Below, in pieces: positions 46,950 through 57,920 of a stretch of DNA of 64,000 nt. Origin of the DNA: Phialocephala subalpina (Eukaryota > Ascomycota > Leotiomycetes > Helotiales > Mollisiaceae); the NCBI GenBank assembly GCA_900073065.1, contig FJOG01000020.1, forward strand, positions 1,021,770 to 1,085,769, read 5' to 3'. Numbering within the stretch: position 1 is the stretch's first letter; every line of letters begins with the position of its first letter. The position numbers and the translations under genes were made by a program. A model generated the notes under the pieces. It did no database searches. It saw nothing but the letters and a program-made list of their open reading frames with translations, and was not told where the DNA came from.

Positions 46950-49900
46950 ATGCTGGAGCGCACGGCAGGATGTCTAGAATCAGGCAGTCTGCGGCGCCTG
47001 TTGCCAGCATCCCGGAAGTCTTTGAAGAGCTGCCGCACGCTCCATTCTGGTTTCTGGACACACGGCGGAGGTGACATCGAGCTTTCTCCGTTTTGGGCTG
47101 CACTGGTGGAAGCAGCAACTCCACAGCAACCCGACGAGTCTTCTGCCGCTAGAACTATGTCAGGGCATACGGGGATGCTGTTGGATTTCCTGTACCCTGC
47201 TGGAACATTGAACTTTTTGCGGCAGTACTCAATCTGGGGTTTTGACCGACAAGATGGACGATGGAGGCATGGGGTGGCAAGAATTGGTCAACGCCAGTAT
47301 ACCTCTTCGGCGAAGGACAGCATATCGAAGTCAGACACATCTACTGTGGCAGAAGTCGAGACGAAGGATGGGAACGTCTTGGAGTACGATAGCAATATCG
47401 ACTTACTATACCGGAAAATGAAGTTGACAACGAGTTACGATTTCGCGGAGGCATGGCGTCAATACGAGCTCCTACCACCCGATGATCAAAATAGTCTCCG
47501 GCCCCAATTGATGATATATTTATCGATGTCAGATAGAACAATTGATGCCGAAAGAGTAACAGAACTCTTTGAGATTCTGGGAGAGGGGCAAAGAACAAGC
47601 AATGTGTATCGAAGCGTTGTCAGAGCCTTCTTGAAGCTACGAAACTTGGCAGATGCAATGCGATTGTACGAAATGGCCCTCGAAAAGCTTGTGGTACCTG
47701 CAGGTGCCGAGGAGATTCTTGCTCACCTTATGGAGAACGGCTCGTGGGCACGCGCTCTATCTCTTTGGGAAGATGTCGCAAAGCTTGAACTTCGCGGAAA
47801 CTGGAGTATTTTTGAAGTTGTCGACCTGCATCCCAATCTTTCAAGCCAAGCTTTCGAATTGGCTAGAGAAGTTGATCGTAGGATCAAGACTAATTCAAGT
47901 TCCTCGGAAACAGCATCAAGACTCCAAAATTTCGCTGCAGAGGTGATTCGGCGAACTTTGTTGGCTACCACAAACTTCAGCCCTTCCAGATTCGGTTCTC
48001 TTTTACAAACTTTACGCAATTGGAAGCTTGATACACCTTCTGTATATGAACAAGCAGTGGAGATGCTCCTAGATTTGAATCAGACCAGGCTTGCCGTTAA
48101 GTGTTACAGAAATGCTCGCAAGGGGGACGTAAGGTTCACGAGAGAAACACTTCATATCGTTCTGAGAGTCTGCTGCGACCATCACAGTGTACTTGGCATG
48201 AAACAAGTCCTCGATGACTTTTTTCGCTTCTACGAAAGGCCGAGTGCATTTGCTTATAAACTGTGCATGAAAGAATTCGCTGCAAAGGGCGATACTCGTA
48301 CAGTTCATGCTCTATGGCAGCAGTACATTAGCCGCTTCACGCCCGACAGGCCGGAACTCGTTATGACTGGGGCAGATTTTGCACCGATCCTCAGCCTGCA
48401 CGCAAAGCGAGGCGAATTGCAGGAAGCCCTCAAATGGTTCGATAAAATGCAAACTGGTTACGGCCTACGCCCGGAAACTATTTGCTGGAACATTCTCTTG
48501 AATGCCTATGGCAAAGTCCACGACTACGAAGGTGCATACAGCTGTTTCGAAAATCTGCTCAACGATAGGACCTGTCAGCCAACTCATTACACCATCGGCA
48601 CTATGATGGGAATCTGTACTCAACAAGGCGACATTGATCGCACTATTGAACTGTACACTCTGGCCGAAAGTTTAGGTATCGAAAAAAGTGTGGCCATGCT
48701 CGATACACTAGTGTTGGCTCACGTTCAAGACGATGATCTTGAACATGCGGAGAAAATTTGCGTTGAGGCGCTCACAATGCGTTTTAAGGAAACTAAACCC
48801 AGGACACGCATGTGGAACTATCTTCTTGTTGCACATTCTCAGCGCCGGGATCTGAATACTGTGTATCGAGTTCTACAACGCATGTCCGAGGCCGGCATTG
48901 AGTACGATGGATATACTTACTCTGCCTTGATGCAGGCTCTGTGCATGGTAAAGCAACCAGACCGTGCCTACCAGATTCTGCAGGATGTCATGCCTGATGC
49001 TGGAGTCACTGCTACCAATTTCCATTACGCCGTGGTTATGGGCGGGTACATCGGTAATGGCGAGACCAAGAAAGCTTTCAACGTGCAGAACCGCATGTTT
49101 TCGAGAGGTTTAAGAGGCTCTGCAAGCACAAGACTAATCGCAATTAGGGCCAGGCTCGCCGAAGATGAGAAACTCCTCCAGCAAGGTACGCCAGAGGAAG
49201 TGATGCAGGGAGCTATGCAGATGTTTCGAGAAGTCATGAAGTCGATGGATACTGAGGATATAGTGGCCAACCCAAAGAAAGGCGCTGCCCGGTATCCTAT
49301 GGATGTCGCCTATCCAACGATGTTCTACAGCTATGTAATGCATATCTTGGCTTCGAACTCTGATACAGAGGCAGTCGACCAGCTCTACGCCGAATTCATG
49401 AGCATCCTCCCCGAATCTCGCCAAGAACATTCGCCGCTCTCGGTCATGGCAGCTTTGATGTTTGCCAAACTTCGAGCGAATGACCATGAGGCTGTCGAGT
49501 CATGCTGGCTTCTCTCTCTGGCACAAGCAAAGGAACGAGGACAACCACTCCCTCCGATATCGACGGGGACCTATTCTGACGATACCGATCCTCCACTCTC
49601 GCCACACAAGATTGTGCCAGTTCATCAGCTCGATCTGTGCAAGCACCTCTATCTATACTTGGAGTCCCTGTCTCTTCAGAACAAGGTTGAAGACATGATC
49701 AAAACGGTGGATGCCGTCCTTCAAGATGGTTTCGCACTCGACAATCGGACATGGAATCACTACATCCAACTCCTCGCCCAGAAGTACAAATACAAGCTAG
49801 CATTCAAACTTTGCGAGGAGCGTTTGATGAACAACTGGACCGGCTGGCAACAGATACGATGGAAGCTTCCTGGACGCAATCGTCTGCCGTACGACCTCCG

Positions 49901-50120
49901 AAATCTCCGAAAACAAATCAGGCATTTACGACCACTACATATCTCTCTACTCTACCTAGCACGATCTTTGCTCGACCTCCAAGCTATGAGTGCGGAGTCT
50001 AGGACGAACGAACTGATTCTAGAGGATATACGCGATAGTTGCCCGAAGACTATGAAGGCAATTGAGACGATGCCACGAACTGATGATGCGCTCGAGCGAC
50101 ATATACTTAGAGAATGGTGA
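46950..50120 (+). CDS. cya5: CYA5/Pet309-like mitochondrial pentatricopeptide-repeat protein
   Basis: Single-exon gene of 1056 residues. PPR proteins of this type bind mitochondrial mRNA. Neurospora CYA-5 and yeast Pet309 support COX1 mRNA expression, and that role is inferred here. The N-terminus MLERTAGCLESGSLRRLLP, arginine-rich and low in acid, looks like a mitochondrial presequence and resembles the conserved N-terminus I know from CYA5 proteins. At least four consecutive PPR motifs can be read around residues 505-700, with starts such as TICWNILLNAYGKVHDYEGA, HYTIGTMMGICTQQGDID, MWNYLLVAHSQRRDLNTV and YTYSALMQALCMVKQPDRA. Further degenerate helices run on to the C-terminus (LDNRTWNHYIQLLAQKYKY). 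The ATG at 46950 is the first in frame. Confidence 0.88.
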   Translation: MLERTAGCLESGSLRRLLPASRKSLKSCRTLHSGFWTHGGGDIELSPFWAALVEAATPQQPDESSAARTMSGHTGMLLDFLYPAGTLNFLRQYSIWGFDRQDGRWRHGVARIGQRQYTSSAKDSISKSDTSTVAEVETKDGNVLEYDSNIDLLYRKMKLTTSYDFAEAWRQYELLPPDDQNSLRPQLMIYLSMSDRTIDAERVTELFEILGEGQRTSNVYRSVVRAFLKLRNLADAMRLYEMALEKLVVPAGAEEILAHLMENGSWARALSLWEDVAKLELRGNWSIFEVVDLHPNLSSQAFELAREVDRRIKTNSSSSETASRLQNFAAEVIRRTLLATTNFSPSRFGSLLQTLRNWKLDTPSVYEQAVEMLLDLNQTRLAVKCYRNARKGDVRFTRETLHIVLRVCCDHHSVLGMKQVLDDFFRFYERPSAFAYKLCMKEFAAKGDTRTVHALWQQYISRFTPDRPELVMTGADFAPILSLHAKRGELQEALKWFDKMQTGYGLRPETICWNILLNAYGKVHDYEGAYSCFENLLNDRTCQPTHYTIGTMMGICTQQGDIDRTIELYTLAESLGIEKSVAMLDTLVLAHVQDDDLEHAEKICVEALTMRFKETKPRTRMWNYLLVAHSQRRDLNTVYRVLQRMSEAGIEYDGYTYSALMQALCMVKQPDRAYQILQDVMPDAGVTATNFHYAVVMGGYIGNGETKKAFNVQNRMFSRGLRGSASTRLIAIRARLAEDEKLLQQGTPEEVMQGAMQMFREVMKSMDTEDIVANPKKGAARYPMDVAYPTMFYSYVMHILASNSDTEAVDQLYAEFMSILPESRQEHSPLSVMAALMFAKLRANDHEAVESCWLLSLAQAKERGQPLPPISTGTYSDDTDPPLSPHKIVPVHQLDLCKHLYLYLESLSLQNKVEDMIKTVDAVLQDGFALDNRTWNHYIQLLAQKYKYKLAFKLCEERLMNNWTGWQQIRWKLPGRNRLPYDLRNLRKQIRHLRPLHISLLYLARSLLDLQAMSAESRTNELILEDIRDSCPKTMKAIETMPRTDDALERHILREW

Positions 50121-50783
50121 TAGCGTTTTGTATTGTACTTACTGTATCCATATGTATCCATAGACCAATAGAAGTGTACAGTACGCATATTGTACAAATG
50201 GAATCAACTTTAATTTATCTCAACATGGGTAGCACCTTGCTGTTGGGTGTAAAGCATGCAAATAAATTACTTGTACCGTCTTCATCGCTTCTGCATCGAC
50301 GCAACATCCTCCTCCGAATATCATTTCTCCCGACCGTAAGGCCGAATACAATGTGCGAACGTTTATCAGCTAAAACCGAAGACATTGAAGTTGGTTCATA
50401 GCCTGGGCCTACATTTAGCAGCGAGGCATTGTGTGGATGACGCGACCTGGAGCTGGGTTATTACCAATGCCCCATCAGGCTGGGAGAACCTATAACTCAC
50501 ATCTGTCAAAAACCGGAGTCGATTTTGTGAAGTTCGATAGGCCACCAATATTCAGACCCGGGAGCAACTCCAATCGTTCCTAATGAAACCGCACCAATTA
50601 CATTGGCCGTCTTGAAAGCACTATTGTTACCTGCCAGATATCTGCACATATTTAACTTTCGGTGGATCCCACAGGATATAAGCTGGATAGATGTAGTAAC
50701 TATCATCGTGTTCGATCTCTGCAATACTCATACCTTCACCTGTGGCAAGTACATCAGACGTGCTTGTTGTGTCATGATTGCGG
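50121..50783. other. Intergenic, no gene recognised
   Basis: Convergent 3' flanks of the CYA5-like gene and the broken 2EXR gene. Nothing else seen. Confidence 0.4.
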
Positions 50784-51726
50784 TCAAGACTTACGCAGTT
50801 TTTCGCTCTTAGTATAAGTCAGTCTCGTCTGCTTCATATGGTAAAATTTTGCCTCCAAAAAGTCACACGCAGCATCCCAGTGAAAGTATAGGTTGCGCAT
50901 CTCTCCTCCGCCTCGATGTATCTGCTCGAATATACCCGGTACCATCCTCCATGGATCCTTGGTCGGAACTTCGATCTTGCAAGAGTCTAGGTCCGCTAAC
51001 TATGTATCACCCACAATGATATCAAGCTCTCGAGCATAGAACATCCGGGCCAATGCCGCAGAACATTCTTCAAATGGGAGCAGGAGACTTGTAGCATCCG
51101 GAATTGGATCTCTTCACAACCTAGCGTGTATGGCGAGCCGTTTGAGACGCAAATGATATAGCATCCAATATCGAGGTCATACTCCTCGAACACCTGTCGA
51201 TTGTACAAGCCATAGGAGAATTCAACCGAGGCATGAAGCTCATCATCATCTCGTATCCAGATGGTATCAATATCCATGTTCATGTATTGCGGCCGAGCGT
51301 CCTCAACGTTTGTGTGGTAATCCAGTTGCATTCGCATGCCCACCTCGCGTGCTTCTTTGTACACCTCCATAACATGATTCAATTTGCTCCTGCTCAGCTT
51401 ATCTTCTTCCATTATGTGCAGGTGAGGGGTTCGAAAGGCGTATTCCCATATACTGTAGCGAAGCTCTTTCAGTAGTCGTGGGAAGCAATGAAAGGTGACA
51501 TGGTCGCTGGTAGAGCGGGTGTCGATGCTCGCGCAGCATAGTCCTTCTCTAATCGTGTCGCACTTGCTTGCAATGAAGTGTTCGTATCTTCTAGTCGTTT
51601 GACTGTCGTCCTTAGGTCGTCGATAGACGAGAGTAATTTGTACAGAAGCTGTGGGGACTTGGACCGTGTCTGAGGCAGATTGATTCTCAAGGCTGACGGC
51701 TCCGCTGTGGAGTTTTTGGTAGCCAT
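50784..51726 (-). pseudogene. 2EXR-domain gene with apparent frameshifts
   Basis: 2EXR is a fungal domain of unknown role, F-box-like in its FPxLPxELRxxIW core. Three frames join in order. First, 51726 to about 51510 gives MATKNSTAEPSALRINLP and a coiled coil (IDDLRTTVKRLEDTNTS). Then about 51520-50999 gives FHCFPRLLKELRYSIWEYAF, MNMDIDTIWIRDDDEL and FSYGLYNRQVFEEYD. Then about 51000-50784 gives IEVPTKDPWRMVPGIFEQ and MRNLYFHWDAACDFLEAK. No normal-length GT-AG intron bridges either change; the second could be a 35 bp GTGATA...CAAG intron, which would be very short. The middle frame alone extends as 281 codons from 51841, but its N-terminal part lacks 2EXR-type character. Broken gene is the better reading; an assembly error is possible. 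Confidence 0.6.
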
Positions 51727-52044
51727 AGGATGTACTGCTTAGGAGGGTTGCCGGAGAGCCGCAGAGGTTGAGAGGTTGAGAGGCCGAGGGGAACAGTGAA
51801 GTCGCGATCGCAAAGAGGGGACGTGGGAAACGCCAAAACACGTGACTCAGACCCCTATTTACTTAGAAAACTAAACAGAGCAGAGCAGTCACCTTCTTTT
51901 GAGCTCTACAAAGTGATAAATGGAACGTGAGTGCTGGTCTCCTCTAAAAATATTGGAAATCAAGGTCTGTTCATCAATCATCAATTCATAAATCAAATAT
52001 ACAAGAAAACTCTTTGCAAGCCAACCCTGGCCCCTTCACTCTCC

Positions 52045-52946
52045 TCACAAACCCAACCCACCCCCAGCCGGCCTCAACCTCTGACTAGTAATCCCCAACT
52101 TCGCACCACTACTTCCCAACGCGAACATAGCTGCAGTCCCAGCATCCAAACTATAATTCAAATGTGCCAGACTAATATCATCCCCTCCCTTACAAATATC
52201 GTCTCCAGAATGACAAATCGTCATTACCTTACTCGCATCAACACCATTGATCGCCGTTCCATTCTTCGGGTCCCCGAACAGGACTATAGAGGAGATCTTA
52301 GATGTCGTGTTCGTGGGAAGGGAGGCGGCAGCGAGGTGTACGACTTGAGCCCCTTGGCTGTAGCCGGATAGGAGGAGTTGGGTGTTAGGACAGGCGGCGA
52401 GGGTCTTGTTTACAAGCTTGGCCCTGAAGATGGTGTCAGTGGGTTTTGGTAATGGTGAATCATTGATAGAGAGAACATACATAGTCTGGGCACCTTGTGT
52501 AGAACCTCCTGCTAAAAAGCCTGGAATGTCGGCGGGATAGTCGACTCCTTGGATAGCCAGGTTGCCTGTTGCGTTCATGTAGTCTGCTATGGCAGCGAAG
52601 AACGGTGGACCAGTAAGGATACCAACGTTGCCTTCCACACGTTAGTACTAACTTGCACCTCAATACAGCAGCAACTAATGTAATCAACATGAACAAAAGA
52701 CTCACCAGGCTCAGCTGTGCCCCTCGCAAATATCACCGACATCGCCGGGCAAGCAGTTGTATTCTTCACCAGAGCGTTCTGGAATATGACAGTGCCATGG
52801 TCACCAAGGAAGGCTCCTAGGACCGAACTACTATTAAAGAAGCTGCTCAAACAACTCTTGTCATCTTCACCACACGAAAAGATACCTGCAGCCACCAATC
52901 CCCAAAACGAAACTATTAAATGAAAAACAGAAAAAACGAGCTTCAT
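52045..52946 (-). CDS. Cutinase-family serine esterase, secreted
   Basis: Secreted alpha/beta hydrolase that cleaves cutin or other short-chain esters. Exons are 52946-52706, 52631-52481 and 52423-52045 (introns 74 and 57 bp), giving 256 residues. The N-terminal signal peptide MKLVFSVFHLIVSFWGLVAA is clear. Family motifs are CPAMSVIFARGTAEPG, continued after splicing by NVGILTGPPFF, and IQGVDYPADIPG. The nucleophile elbow GYSQGA lies near residue 150. The aspartate loop is TICHSGDDICKGG and the catalytic histidine is in LAHLNY. Splicing restores TQGAQTMAKLVNKTL. The catalytic triad Ser-Asp-His and the usual cysteines are present, so the enzyme should be active. Cutinases act in plant surface colonisation or plant-litter breakdown; which applies cannot be told here. 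Confidence 0.93.
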
Positions 52947-53627
52947 GGCGTAAGTGTCAGAGTTCCAGCCTCTGCTGATCTCTTCGGCTCTGCCTGCTTT
53001 GACGAAAACGAGAACCTTAAGACGAAGAACGCATGCTCATGACAAAAGCCAAGAAATGGCCTAGGGTAGGAAGAACAGTTGGTAATAAGAGACACAAGAG
53101 CATGAACCAAACACTCACAGCCACAAAACCACGAAAGTAGAAGGACAGCACTGGCCGAGGGCCGATTTGCAAAATAAAAATCAGCTGTATCGAATTTTCA
53201 TCTCATTTTCGATGAACCTATCGCGTTGCAGATGGTTGTTTGGAACACAGATTGGGAGACTGTTTGTGATTGAAGGGAGCTGGTCGTGTGGCGAATATGG
53301 TTTCATGTGAAGAGGTGTGCAAGGATGGTGGTTCTTCGTCTTGAAACAGCCTGTGAGATTCATCACGGGATCGAACTGATCGACACCCCACAAAGCCTGT
53401 CACCACTGCTGGATGGACGGAGGAATAAATGTGGAATAAATGTGTTGTGAGGTATTGACTAGATACAAGATCAGTCATGAGAATAATAATCAAAATGCGC
53501 CGGTGGGCCTGTCCCAAATGCCGTCTGGGACAAAGATCCAACCTAGCTCCTGAATGTTCAAAAAGAGATTCCATGCTCCCTTGCTCCATTCCGGGTATCC
53601 AAAATCAAATTTGCTCCGGTAATGAAC
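52947..53627. other. Intergenic upstream of the cutinase
   Basis: 681 bp that must include the cutinase promoter and the 3' flank of the Atos-like gene. No gene recognised. I did not find a convincing palindromic cutinase-regulator site by eye. Confidence 0.4.
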
Positions 53628-56114
53628 TCAAATGCCGTCCGATTGATCTTGCAGGCTCTGCATCCCAACTCCGAGATCTCTGAGCTTCTTCGCCAACAGG
53701 CCCTCTGCTAGCTGCCTGCCATCTGGAGAGCTGGCAAACGCATTGCCTCCGTAGCCTGGATCGCCTTTGCTGAGCTTGTCGTAAGCTCCAATGCCAGTAC
53801 TATTGCTATCCCAGGACATCGAGGACCCCGAGTTCTGAGACTGATGCAAATTGCCGCTCCTGTCAGATGCCAATGACGGCTCCTGGACAGACGCACTTTG
53901 GACGTCCTCGTCTTCGCTTCGAACAGGCTTGCGGTAAAGGCTGAATGGAATCGGTTGGACTGGCGTGTTTGTGCTGAAGTCACGGACATGAGCCGTGGAC
54001 GAGCTACCTCCGAAACCCTTCTCCAAAGCCTGCGTAGTGCCGTCCATAGAATCGAAGTTTCGAGCTGAGTGCCCAAGAGCAAATCCAGAGCTGCGTCTCC
54101 TGAACGCTTTTTCGGCAGCAAGACTCGCACCTGCGCCAGTGTTGAGAGCAAGGCCGAGACTAGAGTCCCGCCCGGGTTTATATACACTGAATCGTGGTTC
54201 AGGCAAAGAAATTTCGTTCCGCAACTTCTCCTTCCCGTCTGGGACGCGGTTTGCGAAGACAACTCTAATACTTTTATAAAGATAGAAACGACCGCGAGAT
54301 GGTGAGCATATGTGCAAATGTACAAGATATCGTAATGTGGGTCGATCCAATGGACTCGATGTAGGTATCTGTTGTGTAGAGGACAATGCTGAATCGATAA
54401 TGGGACCTGTTGAGTAACTCCGTTGGCGAATGAACGTTTTTGTGCCAGGTTCCATCCCCGTGAGGTCGTAAGGGACTAGAAACAGCTTGACGGCTGTTTT
54501 GTTCGGATTTTTGATGACGATTTGTACTTGACCCTTCTCAGGAATCCTATAGCTGCCACCTGGCGGTGCTCTGGGCGATGTCGATCTCCGCTTTTGCTTC
54601 TCAGCTCTGCGAATTTCTCTTTCAGAAAGTTGAATAGTGCTTGGGCCATCAACCATGTCGAGATCTTCTGTCTGGGTTCGTGCCAGACTTCCCAAGTTTG
54701 CACTCAGACGTTTCTTCTTGTTCTCTCGTGCCTCGTCAGGATTTGGCAGCCCATTTTCCAAATCTATTTGGCCAACATAAGGACTCGGTCCGTCCTCCGA
54801 CTTTCCAGTTCGTCCGTGGGCTGTGGATTCGTAGCTGTAAAAGACGGCAGGAAATGGAAGCGTCACATGAGCAGGACATCGAAGACTTGCCTTGCACTTA
54901 CCAAGACCCAAGACACCAATCTGAGCCACGAAGTCCAAAGGCTTTGATGGCGTGGTTGACATACGTCCTCGTAAGATGCTTTCTTCATAAGAGCCAACCA
55001 TTGACGCATGATGGAGTGGAGAGCTGTCTGATTGCCAAGACGGCCTCCTTGAGTGTAAAAATGCTGGTGTCTGTGGCGAGGACGTAGGTAGAGGCATGGG
55101 ATTCGATGTAAGTGACCTCCTTGGTTGGTGCGCTTGATAAGGATAAGTATTGTCTCGTCGTAGATGTGGCAGAGGTCTGTTGAATGGTGAAGACGGAAGG
55201 CCTGGTGGTGTCGAGTGAATCGAATGAGAGGCATTCAGCGTGTGCCGTCTCGGATTCCTTGTATAACCTGATGTGATTGATATTGGGTCGACTTGAGACG
55301 ACAAATCTAGCTCTTCATTGCTCTCTGATTGCACCAGTGGACTTGTGGGGGGCTTCAAAATGAAGCTTGACGAGTAAGATGATGATAGTGAGGGTGCTCG
55401 AGAGCGGGCCCTGTTGATCGAGTTGAGTCCTTCTGCGGGTGGAAATCTTGGATCGAGCTGATATGGAGTGAAGTTCCGTGGCGGCGAAGTAGCTATCCAA
55501 GCATTCTGCCCATCTCTGTATAGATTGGAACTCGTTGGTAGCAGAGATCCGCCAGACGTCTCTCGTGCTTCCGTGAAATCCCCACTGTGCAGAGCTGATC
55601 TTGGTCTCTCAATGTGCAGTCCAGCCTGGTATCTGTCCTCCTCGTTACCAACAGATCTTGGATTCTCTGCAATCTCGGCGGCAGGTAATAATGGCGAGGA
55701 ATGCGAGCCATTGGAGGATGGTTTTCGAGGAGTCTCATCATAATCGTGGAATAGTGACTCCAACTACTACAGTTAGTACAGTAACATGCCAATTATCTCC
55801 AAGTCCTGACTCACGTTCCGGTTTGGCAGCCATGTTGGACTTTCTCCACGCTTCAGTAACTCAATGAAAGCTCCTCGATCAGATGTTCCCTGTCCGGATG
55901 TTCTGGGTCTCGACTCCACATCCCTTGACGGCATGTCCGATTCCTCCTCAAGACTTTCCACAAGAGGCCCTTCGCACAAATCCGTTCTGATGCTATCCTC
56001 CGAAAGCTTTCTGGCCAGGGATTTCTCGATCACTGGCGAGGTCGAACGTCGCGTGGCTGGTTTCGAGGGCGGTGAATCGTGGGCACCGCCCAAGTCATCT
56101 TGAAAAATAGGCAT
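53628..56114 (-). CDS. Atos-like protein (DUF4210 plus Chromosome_seg domain)
   Basis: Exons are 56114-55815 and 55763-53628 (51 bp intron), giving 811 residues. The first exon encodes a disordered Ser/Pro/Glu-rich region with FIELLKRGESPTWLPNRN. The joined frame continues LESLFHDYDETPRKP. The middle is long low-complexity Ser/Pro sequence. The conserved Atos part begins GSYEESILRGRMSTTPSKP, then FVAQIGVLGLGKCKASLRCP (DUF4210) and SPYVGQIDLENGLPNPDE. The second domain has PGGSYRIPEKGQVQIVIKNP, NKTAVKLFLVPYDLTGMEPG, TFIRQRSY and FYLYKSIRVVFANRVPDGKE. Animal relatives (atossa, FAM214) act in gene regulation. The fungal role is not established, and one domain name refers to a chromosome-segregation phenotype in fission yeast. 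Probably nuclear. Confidence 0.88.
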
Positions 56115-56658
56115 TTTGGAGCTTTGTAAATTGCTCCCTTTCTCGTCATCTAGTCATCGTGGAAAGATTGAGTTCTTATGCAGAAAGTTGGTGAAGAAAC
56201 AAAGAAGTGGGAAAAGAGGGGAGCACACAAGAGGAGCTGGCTCGTGCAGATGCACGACTCACTCCAAAAGTCCAACTCAGTACAGTGAAGTGGTTGGTTT
56301 CACTTCATGCAGCAGAGCGAAACCTGGAGAAAAACTTGCGCAAAAAGTTTCGCGGCAATTTCAAGTGAGGGTCGGTGAGGGATTTGTACAATTTCTGCAT
56401 CCAAGCAGGTGGTCTGCAGGTGGTGCTGTGAACATCGTAGCGTCACTCTCAGCAGATGTGTAATCGCAGGCTTATCCGCTGCGACTTCGGCTCAGTGGGT
56501 CTTCCATGAGCAGTCGGGATGCGCTAGACCCCTGCTGGAATACTAGCCCGACGGGCCTTCGCATGACATTTTTGGTAGCTCAATCGTCCACCATCGCGCA
56601 AAGTCAAAGACATGTTCGACATTGCGACTCTAAGTGAGTACAACAATTCAACAGCACA
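56115..56658. promoter_or_regulatory. Divergent promoter region, Atos-like / FYV7
   Basis: 544 bp between divergent starts. A short upstream ATG frame (56612, MFDIATLSE) precedes the FYV7 ATG in another frame and could be an upstream ORF or part of a leader. Confidence 0.4.
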
Positions 56659-57306
56659 ATGGCATCCAAACGACCTATTAAAGATGACGGCGCAGAATTC
56701 AAGCCAAAGAAGCAGCGCACCGGCTTCAAAATTGGACCAGATAATCTTCCAGATGGAATACACAAGAGAAAAGGTACTACTATACCCCTCCTTAACCAGG
56801 AACGAGACTGACAATACCTTCCAGTAATCAAAATCAAGAAAGATCTCATCCATAAAGCCAAACTCAAGAAATCCTACGCAAAGCTGAAGGCCCGCGAACC
56901 ACCCACCGACCCAAGTCTCCCCACCACAGAACCCTCGCCACAACCCCAGCTAGAACCCGCATCTACAGAACTCCATCCTGAAAGACAAGCCATGCTCGAC
57001 GCCCCCGAACCCGCTCCTCTACTCTTCCAATCCAAACCTAGACCACAATCTCGTCCCTGGAAAGAAAAGAAACCAGCATACTTCGAAAAAGCACAAGCAG
57101 AAGCCGAGCAGAAGAAAGCAGAAGCCGAAGCCAGAAGACTGGAATTCGAACGAAGAAATCAAGAGAAAAAGGAGAAGATTGAAGAAAGAGAACGGTTCAG
57201 GAAAGCGATGGCGAAGGCGAGAACAGGGGGAAAAAATGGGCAAAGAAAATTAGGGAAGGAGAGTCAGGTTCTTTTGGAGAGGGTACAGAGGATGGTGGGC
57301 AAGTGA
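56659..57306 (+). CDS. fyv7: rRNA-processing protein FYV7
   Basis: Small basic nucleolar protein of the 40S pre-ribosome. Exons are 56659-56773 and 56825-57306 (51 bp intron), giving 198 residues. The N-terminal MASKRPIKDDGAEFKPKKQR is followed by TGFKIGPDNLPDGIHKRK. Splicing joins this to VIKIKKDLIHKAKLKKSYAK, the conserved FYV7 entry motif. The middle is proline-rich. The C-terminal half has PWKEKKPAYFEKAQAEAEQK, then a charged coiled coil (RRNQEKKEKIEERERFRKA) and a basic RTGGKNGQRKLG tail. Yeast FYV7 is about 150 residues; the extra length is the linker. It is needed for 18S rRNA maturation in yeast. Confidence 0.85.
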
Positions 57307-57920
57307 ATGGGAAATATCGAGAGTGATAGGATAACGACGTTACGATATATCAAGGATAAGCCTTTGGACGACAAGGCTGGAAGATACCCAGGGAAAACTA
57401 AACCTCACACAACTTAGTCTGTCAGTAGTAGGATAGACTCGGCCCATGGCTTAGCTGTCACAGTCACATCAGGAGCATCATTCAATGCAATTTTGGTCTC
57501 ATTCCCCCCCCCCCTTTTTTTTTTTGGTTGTTGTTGTTTTGTACTTTATGCTACTCTGACATACCGCACTAAGCTACGCATCGCTCATTATCGCATTCTG
57601 TATAGTCATCCCGCCCTCGTATTGCAAATAGCAAACGAGTTCCAGAATCTAAGCTACCTGCTGTTCCCATAGAACTTTGTCTAAGCAAGACTCGAAGGAG
57701 AAAAAGGGAGACCTAGACAACGTTCAACTCCATGACCATGTGTATTTCGCAAAAAGCAAATAGGAAATCCATCGCAAGCAAATACTCCGCAACGCTATCA
57801 AACCACTGTCCTAGCAGTGCTAAGACTTTTCCGCAACGAGCGCCAGAGACAAAGGGGAAAGCGCAAACAGCAACAAAGGAGATCAAATCATGCCCAATGC
57901 TCCTGCGCCCGGCATCCTCC
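57307..57920. other. Intergenic between convergent FYV7 and the Myb-like gene
   Basis: Convergent 3' ends. It contains the homopolymer block listed separately and no coding signal. Confidence 0.45.
57504..57525. repeat. Homopolymer block C11-T11
   Basis: Eleven C followed by eleven T, then GGTTGTTGTTG. It is a simple polypyrimidine tract in the 3' flank, prone to length error in sequencing. Confidence 0.9.

Noticed and set aside
51410..51440. GGTTCGAA as a tRNA B box
   Set aside because: It lies inside the 2EXR gene and no cloverleaf could be folded around it. No other tRNA-like box pair was seen in the window.
50996..51841. 281-codon single frame as the whole 2EXR protein
   Set aside because: The 2EXR core is in it, but its N-terminal part lacks coding character. 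The alternative frame there has a good start and a coiled coil, so a frameshifted gene fits better.
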